64,000 nt of DNA, from the NCBI RefSeq assembly GCF_963676685.1, contig NC_092354.1, positions 14,142,746 to 14,206,745 on the forward strand, read 5' to 3'. Position 1 is the first letter of the stretch. Every line of letters begins with the position of its first letter. The notes below the pieces were generated by a model. That model worked only from the letters and a program-made list of their open reading frames with translations, ran no database searches and had not been told where the DNA came from. The DNA comes from Mytilus edulis. Its lineage: Eukaryota; Mollusca; Bivalvia; Mytilida; Mytilidae. The position numbers and the translations under genes are program-made. Shown here in pieces: positions 11,521-22,415 of this stretch.

Positions 11521-12184
11521 AAGAACACAAAATTAAAATGTACTGGTGTAGAGGTGTTTTGGAGATGACACCAATGGTTTGTGCTGGCTCAACTGTACAT
11601 TTGTGTAATTTTGTTCATCAAGACTACACAGGGGTCAACAAAATTCTACTATTCAACCTCCGTATCAAGACAAATATGAGAGAGATATTTGGTTATGATA
11701 GAATGCATATTTGCAATATTTTTAACATCCAAACGGTTGTGTTAAACCTTACTGCCCGATACGCCCACGTTTATAAGTTATATAAAATTCAAGAGATAAG
11801 ATCTAAAGATTAGATCAAATCTGCATGACGATGAACTCAGATTGGGGATAAGTTGTTTATTGATTTGAAAAGATCCGGGCTCTATTATGCATGTATTGTC
11901 TTATTTAATGAACAAATGTTTGTGTATAAACAGTTTTATTATTTTTCATATGGATTCTGTTTGGTTTAAGCCTTTTGGCAATAATAGGATTCACATTCTT
12001 GACTTCCCATATCGATATGCAGGTGGTACAATTATTGTGTAAAGCTACACAACCTATAAATGGAAAAGAAAATAGTTGTAGTAAAAGTTTATATTAATGA
12101 CTATCAACATATATATAAAAAAAAATGCGAGACATTTCAGCGTGTGAACTCCATTTATCCTAACCTCTTTCCGGTTCAAACCAA

Positions 12185-12532
12185 ATGGCGTGGGTTAAAG
12201 TTGTAACGTTTTGCTTAATATCTCTTTCAACTACAAATGATCAGTGTCAGTGTGTCACATCTTCAGCCGTTTGCTTTTGCAACAAGGCAGTTGATGTGAG
12301 GGAAGTGGTGATAGAGCAAGTTATGTCTGAAAGTTGTGATTGTATTATCCATCTCGTCGATTACAGTGAGCCCCTGCTGTGGCAAACATGTATATGCACT
12401 GAACTTGTTAGGAGTTTAAACTACTTCAGAATCCATTTTAACCGCAATAGTATGTTTTATACTTGTAACAGTCCCATGTTATATCTCTATGAGATGAAAC
12501 ATAGATATCATATCTTGGAATCAGTATATTAA
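12185..12532 (+). CDS. Hypothetical 115-residue frame
   Basis: An ATG in fair context (CAAATGG) opens a 115-codon frame. It starts with a hydrophobic stretch (residues 5-15) that could serve as a signal peptide, followed by cysteines near residues 21-32. No domain is recognised and no splice sites or neighbours support it. It may be a chance frame in AT-rich DNA. Confidence 0.2.
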   Translation: MAWVKVVTFCLISLSTTNDQCQCVTSSAVCFCNKAVDVREVVIEQVMSESCDCIIHLVDYSEPLLWQTCICTELVRSLNYFRIHFNRNSMFYTCNSPMLYLYEMKHRYHILESVY

Positions 12533-12644
12533 CAAATAAAATTATCTATGCCAAGAAAAGGTCTGACACCACCAACTGCATATCGTCAGTTTGGCCATAG
12601 TCTTTTGTCAGGAGGCATTGTTATTGTTAAAGAGGACATTCAAC

Positions 12645-12895
12645 ATCCACGAATTCCCATTTATTATATGTCATTGATATAATGATTATTTATTTTTACA
12701 AGAGTAATAATACTCTATGAGATATTCGCCCTTATTCATATAATAAAATTTGTAGCTGCTTACATCAGTCCTACTGTTTAAATAACTGTCATACAACATC
12801 CACGAATTCCTTTCAATTAAATGTCATTAGTATATAGATTAATTATACTTATTGTATTCACCCTTTTCATAATATCAAATTTGGAACGGCTTACA
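12645..12895. repeat. Two diverged ~150 bp direct repeats
   Basis: Both units carry CATCCACGAATTCC, then ATGTCATT, then a ...TTCATAATA..AAATTTG..GCTTACAT end. Non-coding, diverged. Confidence 0.55.
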
Positions 12896-12993
12896 TGTGG
12901 ATGTTGAATATTATGTTATTTTTTTTAACATTCTCATCTCATTATTGTTGCTTAATCGATTGGATGTGTCAGACTGAAACAATCCTCAAGAAA

Positions 12994-14040
12994 ATGAACA
13001 AATTGTCTCTATCGAAGAAAGCCGCCGAGGAAATTCCAGGCAAGAAGAAGGGCACTGTCAGCTCATGCCAGGCGTTTGGAAAAAATGCTTCTGAAGATGA
13101 CGTGTTGGACTTTTCTCTGAATGTTTTAGAAATTAAACCCGTCGTCGATGTGCTTATCAAGAGAGAAGAGAAACCCAGCGATTATTTCGCTTGCGTAATT
13201 TCATCAGCAGTAAACATCAGTTTATTTCTACATTCAGGTTGTTGAAGTAATTGATGGGGAACCTTATATATCCATTTTGAAAGATATGAAGGATAGTGAA
13301 CTCAAACAGTGGCCTGATAAAGCAGATCTTTCATTGGTGGAGCCATCCATAATAACCGATATTTTAAATTGCCAGAAACTGTTTAAAGTGGCAGAAGACT
13401 ACTGCTCAAATTCAATTGAATATGGTTAGTGCTATTGTCGTGCGATTTTAGACTGCTACTTATTTTAATCATGTTGAAAGCATAGTTTTATAACTAAATG
13501 ATTTTTTGTATCCGTTAAAGTTTCTTGTGTGCAATGTGTAATTATTAAGAAAGTTACAAAATGTATGTTAGTAACTTTAGTGCTTGTCCGACATAAAAGT
13601 GCAATTTGTTGCGAAAAAGCCATCAGTATTGGTCCCTATTAATCACTTGAGACGGTACTTCTTTAGCCCAGTCATCACTAGTACTCTGACAAAAAAAAGT
13701 CCCAGGAATAAGACGAGTTAAAGGGAACACAACTTTTACTTTGCTCCAACCAGGTCTAGATCTTCACGACGATAATGATGAAAATCGAGAAAAAAGTAAT
13801 TCTGAAATTGATTTTCCATGTGTCAATCCTGCTACTAGTATTGGAGATGATATAGATAAAAAAAAATGTATGGATTGCTGTTGCTTTCGAGAACACCTGG
13901 TATCCAGGTCTTGTAGACATAATTGAAGCCGATGGATTACTCGTAAACTTCATGCATCCTTATCCTTTAGAAAGAAATAAGTTTCAATGGCCAAGAAAGT
14001 TAGATTTAATGAAAGTGGGAAAAAAGTTTGTGTTGTTTGT
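12994..14040 (+). pseudogene. Three-exon gene remnant with a WYPG...NFMHP domain
   Basis: Three segments join in phase by good splice signals: 12994-13194 (donor GTAATT), 13238-13424 (acceptor CATTCAG, donor GTTAGT) and 13754 onward (acceptor CAACCAG). The third segment changes frame in an A-run near 13858-13867. Beyond it the reading gives WYPGLV, DGLLVNFMHP and FQWPRKLD, ending near 14035. I recall the W.PG.V...VNFMHP...F.WP pattern from uncharacterised proteins often carried by animal DNA transposons. The start ATG is uncertain, since the frame is open upstream to 12895. Function is unknown and the frame change makes it probably dead. Confidence 0.4.
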
Positions 14041-16125
14041 ATGTTTACCTTACACGTTTTCAACGGGGCGAAAAACATTATTTGAAGAACTCAAACTTGG
14101 TTTGAAATTATATTTAAATTTAAAAAAAAAAACATATATTTTTGAATACACGTATCAGATCCAGTGTCTGTCTTACTTTTATAATTCCAGTATCGCATAT
14201 ATGTGTATGCACTTCAAGAACCAGAATATTCTATATGTCAAAACAATATGCATCATTACATAGTGTAGTAATAATGCTAACTCAAGTTTTTTTTTCAAAG
14301 ACCATTGGCTTGAATATACACAGAAGGTTGGATATTTACTTTGCATCTAACCAGTATTTTCTAGTAAGTATGTTTTTTTTATCATATAAAGAAGGTGATA
14401 ATCGTGATTATCCACATAAATTTTCTTTTAAATTTTATATGCGCCAAAACTGGCATTCTTGGACTTCTGTTAATAACGCAAACGTTATAATTTGTGAATC
14501 AATCATCGTCAAATCATGTAATTGTTGTAAAAATTGCCTTTAATTTTTAATTTATTTTTATACTTTTATCTGATTTTTATGCATGTCGAACGGTTGTTTT
14601 ACCTATTAAACCTTCTTAATTAAAGCTTTTACAATGTATGTAACAGTAGCTGTTAACATGTTTATAAAAAAAAATAAGAATAAGTTAACATGAATAATTT
14701 GTATATTATTCATATTATCTATTTTCCTAGTAGGTATTCCATGGTTATAAAATTTTAAAATTCAAATATTTTAAGACCTTTTTAATGTTTTAATTTTACG
14801 TTATATTTACACTATAATAGTGTACTAAAGTTTGGTTCAAAAATACTATTTGAATACGACCCGAAGATATAACAAGACTGAAATTTAGCTCAAGGCAGCG
14901 TGAGTTGTTATGGTATAAAAGGATGAAAAGTAGACGGGGTAAAACAATGGCGATTTGAATGCTTACATTACGCATTTTCAGCCCTCGGAATAGGCAGAAA
15001 TGATTGGTGTGTTCCAGGTTAGAAACCAGACACACTAGCATGTAAAATTGTGGAGTGATATTCCCAAACAATTCAACTTAATTAATAGGTTGTTGTATGT
15101 GAACTTTTAACAACAACTTAACCTTGGAATATTACAGCAGGTCACCACGAGAATAAAAGGTAAACATTTATCCTGGTTGATGACAAACAGATTTTTAAAA
15201 TATTTAAGGCTGATTGCAAGTACATTAGTCTGCATTAGGAATGAAAACATATTATTATTATTATTAAAACATATTATAGAAGTTTACGTCTTAATTGCAG
15301 GTAGATTTCTTAGTCACGTTAGGCGGAAACGGTATTGGCGATATTGTCAGAAAAGTTTGCCGGATATTAGCTGGTTATAGCCATAGCCAAAGTTTAATTT
15401 GAAGAGGGAAAAAGTCACTCCAGACAGACGGGCTGTACAAAATTATAATCGGTAAGTAGTAAACAATAGTGTAATCAACTCCTTGTTCGACAACACAGAC
15501 ATTTGGAGGGTATCTTACAGAAATCGGACTAATCACATGTCATAACATCATTTAAACATTCACAATTCAGAATAATATGTAAACAACTTGTAAACGTATA
15601 ACAAAATGAATATCGACATTTTTAACAAGAAGGTATTTACATAACCTTATGAAATGTGATATGTTGTTGTTACAATTTTTATAGATTGTTATGAGTTAAA
15701 CGTGAAATTGTGGACATAGATGATTAGAAAATAATTACATGTCAAAGATTTTGTCTGAACATTTCAGAATCTTCATGTTGTCAACCAGTAGAAACCCGGT
15801 ACAAGGTAATAAATATTATTTGACCACAACGGAATTAAGTTGAGACTAGTTTTAGTGCTCCAACAGTGATCAAATGGTGATTACAGACAACATTTGACGA
15901 TGAATCATTGTTTCTTGGATACAGAGAGTGTCAATGTCATTTTCAAATTGCCGATATCAGATTTTCTTGGTTGCAATGGGGTTTTGTAAATAACGAACTA
16001 ACTTCAAATACATGAAGTTCAAGATACTAAACAATATCATGGTTCCTGTCTAGTTTTCTTTATTATTGTAAAATACCTTTACTCATGGCAATCGGTCTCC
16101 AAAAATCATTCATGTCACATATAAA
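14041..16125. other. No supported gene
   Basis: AT-rich sequence with several open frames of 60-130 codons (for example 14142-14543) that show no family features. Nothing supported. Confidence 0.4.
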
Positions 16126-16129
16126 GGAA

Positions 16130-16725
16130 AATATATTTGTCACTCTCGGTCTTCTACCGTACTTACTTTATGAAAACTATTGTTCAGTTTACGTCTAAAT
16201 TGACAGACCGTGCAAGGAATGTAGAGCCAGTGAAGGTCGTTTAAATTTCTGTCAATAGCATGATCTTTATTGTCATCGCAGTAGATCTATACGATAATCT
16301 AAACCTAATCTATATTACCTGGTATTATTGAAATTATCAGAAAACAAACAACGTCAATATTTTTTTCCGGTATTAAAATTCTTTTGTCACCTTAGGTCTT
16401 CCAAAATCGTCCCTAAATGTAATAACGTACAATTCCCTTTCTATAAAAGAGGTTTTACATTAATGATATATTAATATAGGTCTGCTTAACAATTGCATTT
16501 GTAGAAATTTGTGATTGAATTGCTGTAATTATTTGATACTATAAACGTCAATATTCTTTTATTCATTATCGGCATGAGAATTCTTTTGTCTGATCATTAC
16601 ACGACAAAATATTATTGTCATCTTTAGTCTGCTTACACCGTACTTACTTTTATAATAATGTAAGGTTTCTATTGTAAATTAACCGACCGTGCATGGGCTG
16701 TATAGCCAGTCAAGGTCGTTAAGTA
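16130..16725. repeat. Diverged direct repeats (~115 bp, spaced ~470 bp)
   Basis: Blocks ending in GACCGTGC..GG..TGTA.AGCCAGT.AAGGTCGTT occur near 16140-16245 and 16610-16720. A shorter pair around AAACGTCAATATT and GAATTCTTTTGTC lies between them. It is part of a dispersed family, of which another piece is near 47560-47610. Confidence 0.5.
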
Positions 16726-17244
16726 CTACAATGTGTTTGTTGTAATTCATCTGTGTTAAACATGCCGGCGAGAGTGGACGTTAGCTTGTGAGCTACATTA
16801 TGATATTAAAGTGTTCACCCGGATAAATTTTTCAGAAAGGGTACATTTAAAGTTTGCCCGATGCTTTTACCCATATGGGCTGAAGGCATACATAAATCAA
16901 CATAATAATTTTACGATATATCATACAAAACTAAACAATAAAAGAACAAAAATATTCATATAATGACTGAATAAATAGTCAACGATCATACAGGGCGATG
17001 GATATTTATAGTTATTTAATGGTGATGTTGTACCCTTTTGACTTGTTATTTATATATATATGTGATGCAGTTGATGAGTCCACCCTCCTCGGTGACCATG
17101 ACTTTTAACAAATGGAGCAGCATACTGCATAATTGACGGACACAAAAGACACTAAACCAATGTATCCGAATTATCCTTATTAGCTATATCGGAATAGATA
17201 TTTCTAAATAGAAGTGCATTAATTTCATGTAAATATTTATTCAA

Positions 17245-17410
17245 TGTCAGAGGCGGATCATGAAATTTTTAAGTTGGGGCCCACTTACTTGACTAATTGG
17301 GGACCCGCTCCTGTCACGCTTTTGTTGATTCCCTACATTAAGCAACCAATTCTGTCCTGAAAAGGGAGGGAGGCAGCGGCTGTCGCCCTTTAAATCCACC
17401 TCAGAATGGG
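17245..17410 (+). repeat. Dispersed mussel-type repeat
   Basis: The block with CAGAGGCGGATCATG and GGGGCCCACTTACTTG is recalled from mussel genomes. A diverged relative lies in an intron at 58728-58880. Confidence 0.55.
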
Positions 17411-17544
17411 AGGTTACTTTTTTACAGTAGAAAATGCCATTTTAAGGGAGATAATAAAAAGTCTGAAATGAATTTATATTAAATTTGTCATTAAATCAAA
17501 CCAATCAAGAACCAGTCATAATTTGTCCAAACATAAAATGAAAG

Positions 17545-17760
17545 CAGAATTGAGAATGAAAATTGGTAATGTGTCAATGAGACAACAACCACACCAATAA
17601 GCATTACACAGCCCGAGGCCACTAATTAGTCTGTAACTCCGCAAGAAAATTATACACCGGAGGCAGGCTTCAGCTGACCCTTAAACATATATTTTTCTAG
17701 TTCAGTGAATAGAGATGTCACACTTGACTGAAAAGAGCGAGTAAGGTGGGTGTTACCATG
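17545..17760 (-). repeat. Dispersed mussel-type repeat (reverse)
   Basis: Contains GGTAATGTGTCAATGAGACA and GCAGGCTTCAGCTGACCC. It is the reverse complement of the family at 1005-1475. Confidence 0.55.
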
Positions 17761-17823
17761 AACTCTCATAACTATGGTAATTTAAGAGGGGCTTCGTGTA
17801 ATTCTTAGTTCGTAAAACCTTTC

Positions 17824-17900
17824 ATTCATCCCCATCATATTTCACACCTATCGAGGATTTGATTCACATTTATTGATTGAAGCTTCTGGAATATTTAAAT
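17824..17900. repeat. Left copy of a ~77 bp flanking direct repeat
   Basis: CATTCATCCCC to ATATTTAAA here matches 22560-22636 with about eight differences. The pair brackets the truncated dispersed repeat that received the Polinton. Confidence 0.75.
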
Positions 17901-17935
17901 ATCCAATATACCCTCATTTTCCAGTGGCAGTCCAA
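17901..17935 (+). repeat. Left part of the dispersed repeat split by the Polinton
   Basis: Matches the internal part of the ~415 bp repeat (compare 27380-27413). It ends in the 6 bp target duplication GTCCAA (17930-17935). The rest continues at 22416-22559. Confidence 0.85.
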
Positions 17936-18120
17936 AGTAGTATAGTACTTGAGCGAGTCCGGCGCACCCCCCTCCCCCCCAAAAAAAAATTTTGACCCCT
18001 AAAAATACCCTCATTTCAAGTAAAAAAAGCCCTAAATTTTCATAAAAAAAGCAAAAAACACCAAAATTTTCTTACTCCCAAAATTTTTTTTTTACTTTTT
18101 TATAAAAAAAACCTTAAAAC
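17936..18120 (+). repeat. Left terminal inverted repeat
   Basis: 185 bases with a C-rich tract, then A/T homopolymer tracts, ending CCTTAAAAC. It pairs with 22221-22415, which carries about 10-12 extra bases in an A-rich tract. Confidence 0.9.
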
Positions 18121-18247
18121 ACCCAAAAAACAACAACAAAAAAATTCAAATAAAAAAAAATAATTAAAAAAAAAGCCGGGAGAACTGGCAGAGAGAATTT
18201 TGTGGGATTTAAGAGGGAAAAAAATCAATTTTTACTTTAATTTAAAA

Positions 18248-18437
18248 ATGAAACAACCTACAGCTCCTGATTTATATCCAGAATTACCTATAGAAGATGG
18301 ACAAAATTATAGACTACAAAAAATAACAGAAATAGAAAAAAACATTAATAAATGAGAGAGATAATCGTAAATCACTATACAAGAAATATAAACGCGGAGT
18401 TAATGCTACTGATGGTGTTCAGGAAAAGCTGTTTTAA
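18248..18437 (+). pseudogene. Truncated small Polinton protein
   Basis: An ATG at 18248 opens a frame reading PDLYPELPIEDGQNYRLQ. A one-base frame change near 18350 leads into SLYKKYKRGVNATDGV, then a stop at 18435-18437. I recall a conserved small protein of animal Polinton-like elements with this N-terminal half, followed by a Gly/Ala-rich double membrane segment. The membrane half is absent here, so the gene is both frameshifted and cut short. The role in intact elements is unknown to me; a virion or membrane component is a guess. Confidence 0.5.
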
Positions 18438-18567
18438 AGTTCTCTTTTTGATTTACAAATATTGTTTGATTTACAAGATTTGTTTTAAATTGATGATCTT
18501 TTTTAGAATATTTAATACCTGGATTATATGATGCATTAGGATTATATTTAAATTCTTTTGTTATCAT
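18406..18567 (-). CDS. Hypothetical 53-residue Asn/Lys-rich frame
   Basis: An ATG at 18567-18565 starts a 53-codon frame rich in Asn, Lys and Phe, ending in TAG at 18408-18406. It overlaps the end of the truncated plus-strand gene. It could be a remnant of a further Polinton gene exposed by the deletion, or chance in AT-rich DNA. No motif recognised. Confidence 0.25.
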   Translation of the reverse strand: MITKEFKYNPNASYNPGIKYSKKDHQFKTNLVNQTIFVNQKENFKTAFPEHHQ

Positions 18568-18653
18568 TTTCTTATATTAAAAATGTATCATACTATTTCA
18601 AATATTGATAAGAACAATACTTAAATAACAGAAATGGAAATAAACGTATTGGT

Positions 18654-19211
18654 TTGAAATTTATAAGATATAGTATAGGTTGGTATAATGTTTATCATGG
18701 GTTTATAAGGAAAACCGGAGAGACACAGCAAAGGCTTATGGATGGTTATTATAGTTTTCAACAAATAGTGGATGAATTTCAAAAAGAAAATATTGTATTA
18801 TCCGTAAATGAAACAAATGGTATCGCTTCATTAAACACTCCTACTGAGTTAAAGATAAGTAAGAATTTGGGAAATATGTTAGGATTTAATAATAAACGTA
18901 AATTCGAACCTAATGAATTACATTATGGAAACAAATTTGTAGATTTTGCTATCCATAAATCATTATATATCCATTTGGAACAAGTTAGCACTTCTTATAA
19001 TTATCTTGATGGTAAGCCGAGTACAGTATTGGCTGTTATTCCAGTCGAGAATAAAGAGTTTGGTGAAGTTGTAACAGCGAGATTTGAGCATCCGGAATAT
19101 AAGTGTTTGGTGAATGATGTTATAACAGAATTGAAATTAGAAATAAGAGATGAAAATAATAACAAGATAATTAATCATTTACCAATTAATTGTGTTTTAG
19201 AAGTTATATAA
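18654..19211 (+). pseudogene. Polinton structural protein, penton-like (start lost)
   Basis: About 185 codons are open, but the frame has no ATG at its beginning; it stays open without one back to about 18615. Recognisable stretches are IGWYNVYHGF at the N-terminus, LYIHLEQVST near residue 100 and a C-terminal part with STVLAVIPVENKEFG, RFEHPEYK and LEIRDENNN. I recall this protein as a regular companion of the capsid gene in animal Polinton-like elements. A minor capsid (penton-type) role is my inference, not shown by the sequence. Gene order penton-like, fibre-like, capsid-like fits a late structural block. A lost 5' end suggests it is not expressed properly. Confidence 0.55.
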
Positions 19212-19224
19212 TTTATTTAATAAA

Positions 19225-19807
19225 ATGAGCATACTTGGTGTCAAGAAAATCGTAGAAAAAGAAATATTAAATATGAATAGTGAGCTTCGAACAATGGATA
19301 CTAAGGATAGAGATTTACGCCGGAGTGTCGCTACCCTAACCATCAGAGTTTTAAATATTGAAAATATAGTTTGTAATATTGAAAATAAACCAGACAGAAA
19401 AACAATAAGTATAAATGCTGGAATTGATGGTCCAATACATACAAATCAAAAGTTTTATTTTGGTGATGGTGGTGGTGGTTATTATGTAATGAACTTTCCA
19501 GGACAAATATTGGGTATTAGTTTAGTAAGTTTGAAAACAAACACAGATGATATAGCCGTTATGATGACTGTTAATAATAAGCCATATGGTTACGGAATAA
19601 GTTTGGGTGGTGGTGTCACACACGGTTATCATAACTTTGATACACCTTTTGAAGTTAAGGCTGGAGATATAATAGGTTTTGTTAGTAAGAGTGATAATTA
19701 CACCTTTTGAAGTTAAGGCTGGAGATATAATAGGTTTTGTTAGTAAGAGTGATAATTCTGCATGTATCAATACTCTAGTATCACCGGTAATTGAATTATT
19801 TTTATAA
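19225..19807 (+). pseudogene. Fibre-like protein broken by a 58 bp tandem duplication
   Basis: An ATG at 19225 opens a reading with a heptad-like charged N-terminus (residues 5-55). A Gly-rich hinge (GDGGGGYYV, near residue 83) and a beta-rich C-terminal domain with NKPYGYGISLGGG follow. A coiled coil plus beta head suggests a trimeric spike or fibre; this is inference. Bases 19641-19698 are repeated exactly at 19699-19756. Because 58 is not a multiple of three, the frame hits a stop at 19708-19710. The proper C-terminal frame continues in the second copy to a stop at 19805-19807. Confidence 0.6.
19641..19756. repeat. Exact 58 bp tandem duplication
   Basis: Units 19641-19698 and 19699-19756 are identical by eye, implying a recent duplication. 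It shifts the frame of the fibre-like gene. Confidence 0.92.
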
Positions 19808-19862
19808 CAAATTTAATCCTTAAAAATGTCGGCATACGGAAACAATAAATCCTTACATAAAA

Positions 19863-21093
19863 ATGAGAGAACCTCGTGGTGTGAAAGGTATTCGTCAAAG
19901 TGTAGTAATAACTAATAATGCTTCAACTATTGATCAACAAAATCAACAGCTATTAGTGAGATTCCCCAATCTAAGCAATAATGATGTTATTGTTCCTGGA
20001 ACAACCAGATTGGCATTCGAAATAGAACTCACATCTACAGACGACAATACAACTATATATCAAAACATAGGAAGAGCAATAGTTAAAAAAAACAACAATT
20101 CGTATAAGTGAAAATGAAATTATGTCAATTGATGATAGTGATATTTATCATTGTTGTGTTGATTTATGGAAATCTACATCTGAACGTGTATATATGGCAT
20201 ACCAAGGTATTGGTGAAACAAACATGTTAAAACACAGAGTTGGCGCGGATAATAAAACAGCAGACACAGGCGATGAAGCAATTGCAACTGCATATGGTAC
20301 AAGATTTTGTATCCCACTTGATTTTGAACTGTTAGAAACTCGTATGCCTTTTTATCAAGCAGGTCTTGGTGATAGACTTGAATGTGAACTTACATTTAAT
20401 AATTATAGCAATGTTATTAAATCAACAGATACATCTGCAAGTTATACAATCAAAAACATTTGTTTAGAATTTGATATGGTTACTGATGCAGAATTAGCAA
20501 GACAGATAAGACAACAAGTTGATGGTAAGATGGTTATTTTGTACGATAGAATACTAAGACATAGAAAAATAACCAAAAACAAATCTGATACATTGTGGAA
20601 TATCAATTTAAATGTTCCAGCTAGAAGTATGAAAGGAATTCTAATGTTGTTCGAAGATCCTGAAAGAACAAGTACCGAAACTTATTATAATTCTAACATA
20701 ACAAAAGTAGAAATGACAATAGAAGGTGTTCCAAATCAACTATACAGTCAAGGAATGAAAGCATATCAACAGTGGGATGAAATAAATTAATTCTTTGCTT
20801 TAAATTCAAAAAGAAATAAAACAACAGAAGCCGTTTTAAAAGATGTATGTTTCTCTTATACAACATTAGAAAAATATTTAACAGATAATTTTGCATTATG
20901 GTTAGATTTACGTTCAACAGATGATAACTCATTACACGGTTCAGGAAGAAAAAATGAAAATGCCTCTGAAGGTATTACCATCCAAATAACGAAAAAGGTA
21001 GGAGCAGATGAATCAATAAATATTTATCTGTTTGTTATACAAGATGCACAAATTAATTTTGAAGATGGAAGATTTAAAGAAGTTAATTACTAG
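19863..21093 (+). pseudogene. Polinton major capsid-like protein, broken
   Basis: The reading runs in three parts, about 400 codons in total. The first starts at ATG 19863 and loses frame in an eight-A run (20085-20092). The second (20122-20790) includes RFCIPLDFELLETRMPFYQ, GDRLECELTFNNY, LEFDMVTDAELARQIR and VPARSMKGILMLFE. It is cut by a single in-frame TAA (20788-20790). The third continues in the same frame to TAG at 21091-21093 with FALWLDLRSTDD and SEGITIQI. I recall this sequence family from animal Polinton and adintovirus-like elements as a major structural protein of the double jelly-roll capsid type. Length and gene order fit; the fold itself cannot be seen from sequence alone. Dead by two lesions. 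Confidence 0.65.
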
Positions 21094-21247
21094 GAATTAC
21101 TGTCTTGACGAACAAGTTCTATTATCCTATTCTTTTCAGAAATTAATTCACTTCTCTTTATTTCCAATGTAGTCTTTTCTTCATTCTCACAGGTTCTTTT
21201 TGTTATCAATTTTTTTAGCTTAGTCTTTGCACTAACTTTTTGTCTTA

Positions 21248-22042
21248 TTAATCGTAGCCAAATCTGTCTCTTGTTTTTTTCAATTCTTTTCTCATGGAAT
21301 AGACTTCAATGAAAGGTAGTCCAACAGTAGAAAACCTTAGCATGTATGGTCTCAGCAAACGTGATATCTCCATCAGTTTACGGGAATATGAAGATGAGAT
21401 TCCGATATTCTGTTTCAACCAATCCTCCCATTTTTGCCCTTGCAGTCCACTTTCCTTTTCTTTCGCATAGAGTTCAAAGGTGACATCTAAAAGGTAACCA
21501 TACTGCAGATTGAAACACATGCTAGTAGCCTCTTGTCTTTGAATTTGTCTATATCCTTCTTGCAGCTTTGCAACGGCGATGTCTGGGGTCGTTATGTCAC
21601 TTGCAGAAAAGATAAAGACTTCTTTTCTTGCAGTTTTGGTTACATCTATCTCTTTTGTTATCAAGTACTGGTGAAGTTCTTCCGGTGTCATCATCTTTCG
21701 CATTTTTGCTTGCTCTCCATACAAAGATAACAGCTTTCTTTTTGGAAGAGAAGGAAACTTAGGTAGTTTTTTACTTTATGCGGGTCCTTCTGTGTGTATT
21801 CTCTTTACAATATTAACACAGGTTGTAAAGTAAGACAAATTTTCAGAAAGAATGGAAAGTTGATCTGCACTCCATTCACTTTGCTGATCCATATCTTTAG
21901 AAAGAATTAAACTGCTCTGCTCTGAATAATCCAACAGGTTTTGATGCACTGCTTGTGATTCACTAATGCCCTGTTCTAATTCCTGTGCAGTAGGACTACC
22001 TAACAATTCTTCTTCTTGAGAGGAAGAAATACTGGCCGACAT
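21248..22042 (-). pseudogene. Conserved Polinton unknown gene, one in-frame stop
   Basis: The minus-strand ATG at 22042-22040 begins an acidic Ser/Gln-rich region. A TAA at 21778-21776 interrupts it, and the same frame then runs on to a stop near 21248, about 264 codons in all. The C-terminal half contains KWEDWLKQNIGIS, SYSRKLMEISRLLRPY and FIEVYSMRKEL. This W..WL...I..S..RKL.....L..Y pattern is shared with uncharacterised proteins of animal Polinton-like elements and loosely with DUF3102-type phage proteins. A DNA-binding role is a guess. It is transcribed convergently with the structural genes. Apart from the single stop the frame is intact. Confidence 0.55.
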
Positions 22043-22220
22043 GAAAAACCACAACACACTAAAAAGCACACACGTTTTCTCATCACTGATAATTTAAAAC
22101 GAAAAGAACGCACCAGTCTTCTATATGTTTACATGTGATGACAACATTGTCTAGGCAACATGTAAACATACTATTGACAACCATGTAAATATTTCCAATG
22201 ATCGATTTAGTCTATTTAAA

Positions 22221-22415
22221 GTTTTAAGGTTTTTTTTTATAAAAAGTAAAAAAAAAAATTTTTTTGGGAGTAAGAAAATTTTGGTGTTTTTTTGGGTGTT
22301 TTTTGCTTTTTTTATGAAAATTTAGGGCTTTTTTACTTGAAATGAGGGTATTTTTAGGGGTTATTTTTTTTTTGGGGGGGGGGGTGCGCTGGACTCGCTC
22401 AAGTACTATTTTACT
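22221..22415 (-). repeat. Right terminal inverted repeat
   Basis: Inverted copy of 17936-18120, ending ...AGTACTATTTTACT, followed directly by GTCCAA. Confidence 0.9.

Larger units (their letters stand above)
17936..22415. mobile_element. 4.48 kb mini-Polinton (Maverick-type) element
   Basis: Terminal inverted repeats at 17936-18120 and 22221-22415 begin AGTA..ATAGTACTTGAGCGAG. They are flanked by GTCCAA on both sides (17930-17935 and 22416-22421). Six-base duplications and ends starting AG are hallmarks of Polintons. Unoccupied copies of the same dispersed repeat at 27405 and 49308 show the pre-insertion sequence. The inside holds plus-strand structural-type genes and one minus-strand conserved unknown gene, all damaged. 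Full Polintons are about 15-20 kb and also encode DNA polymerase B, integrase, packaging ATPase and protease; none was found here. It is therefore a deleted derivative that would need help in trans to move. Confidence 0.85.

Noticed and set aside
14142..14543. 133-codon plus-strand frame
   Set aside because: No domain, splice support or codon pattern; overlaps another featureless frame; likely chance in AT-rich DNA.
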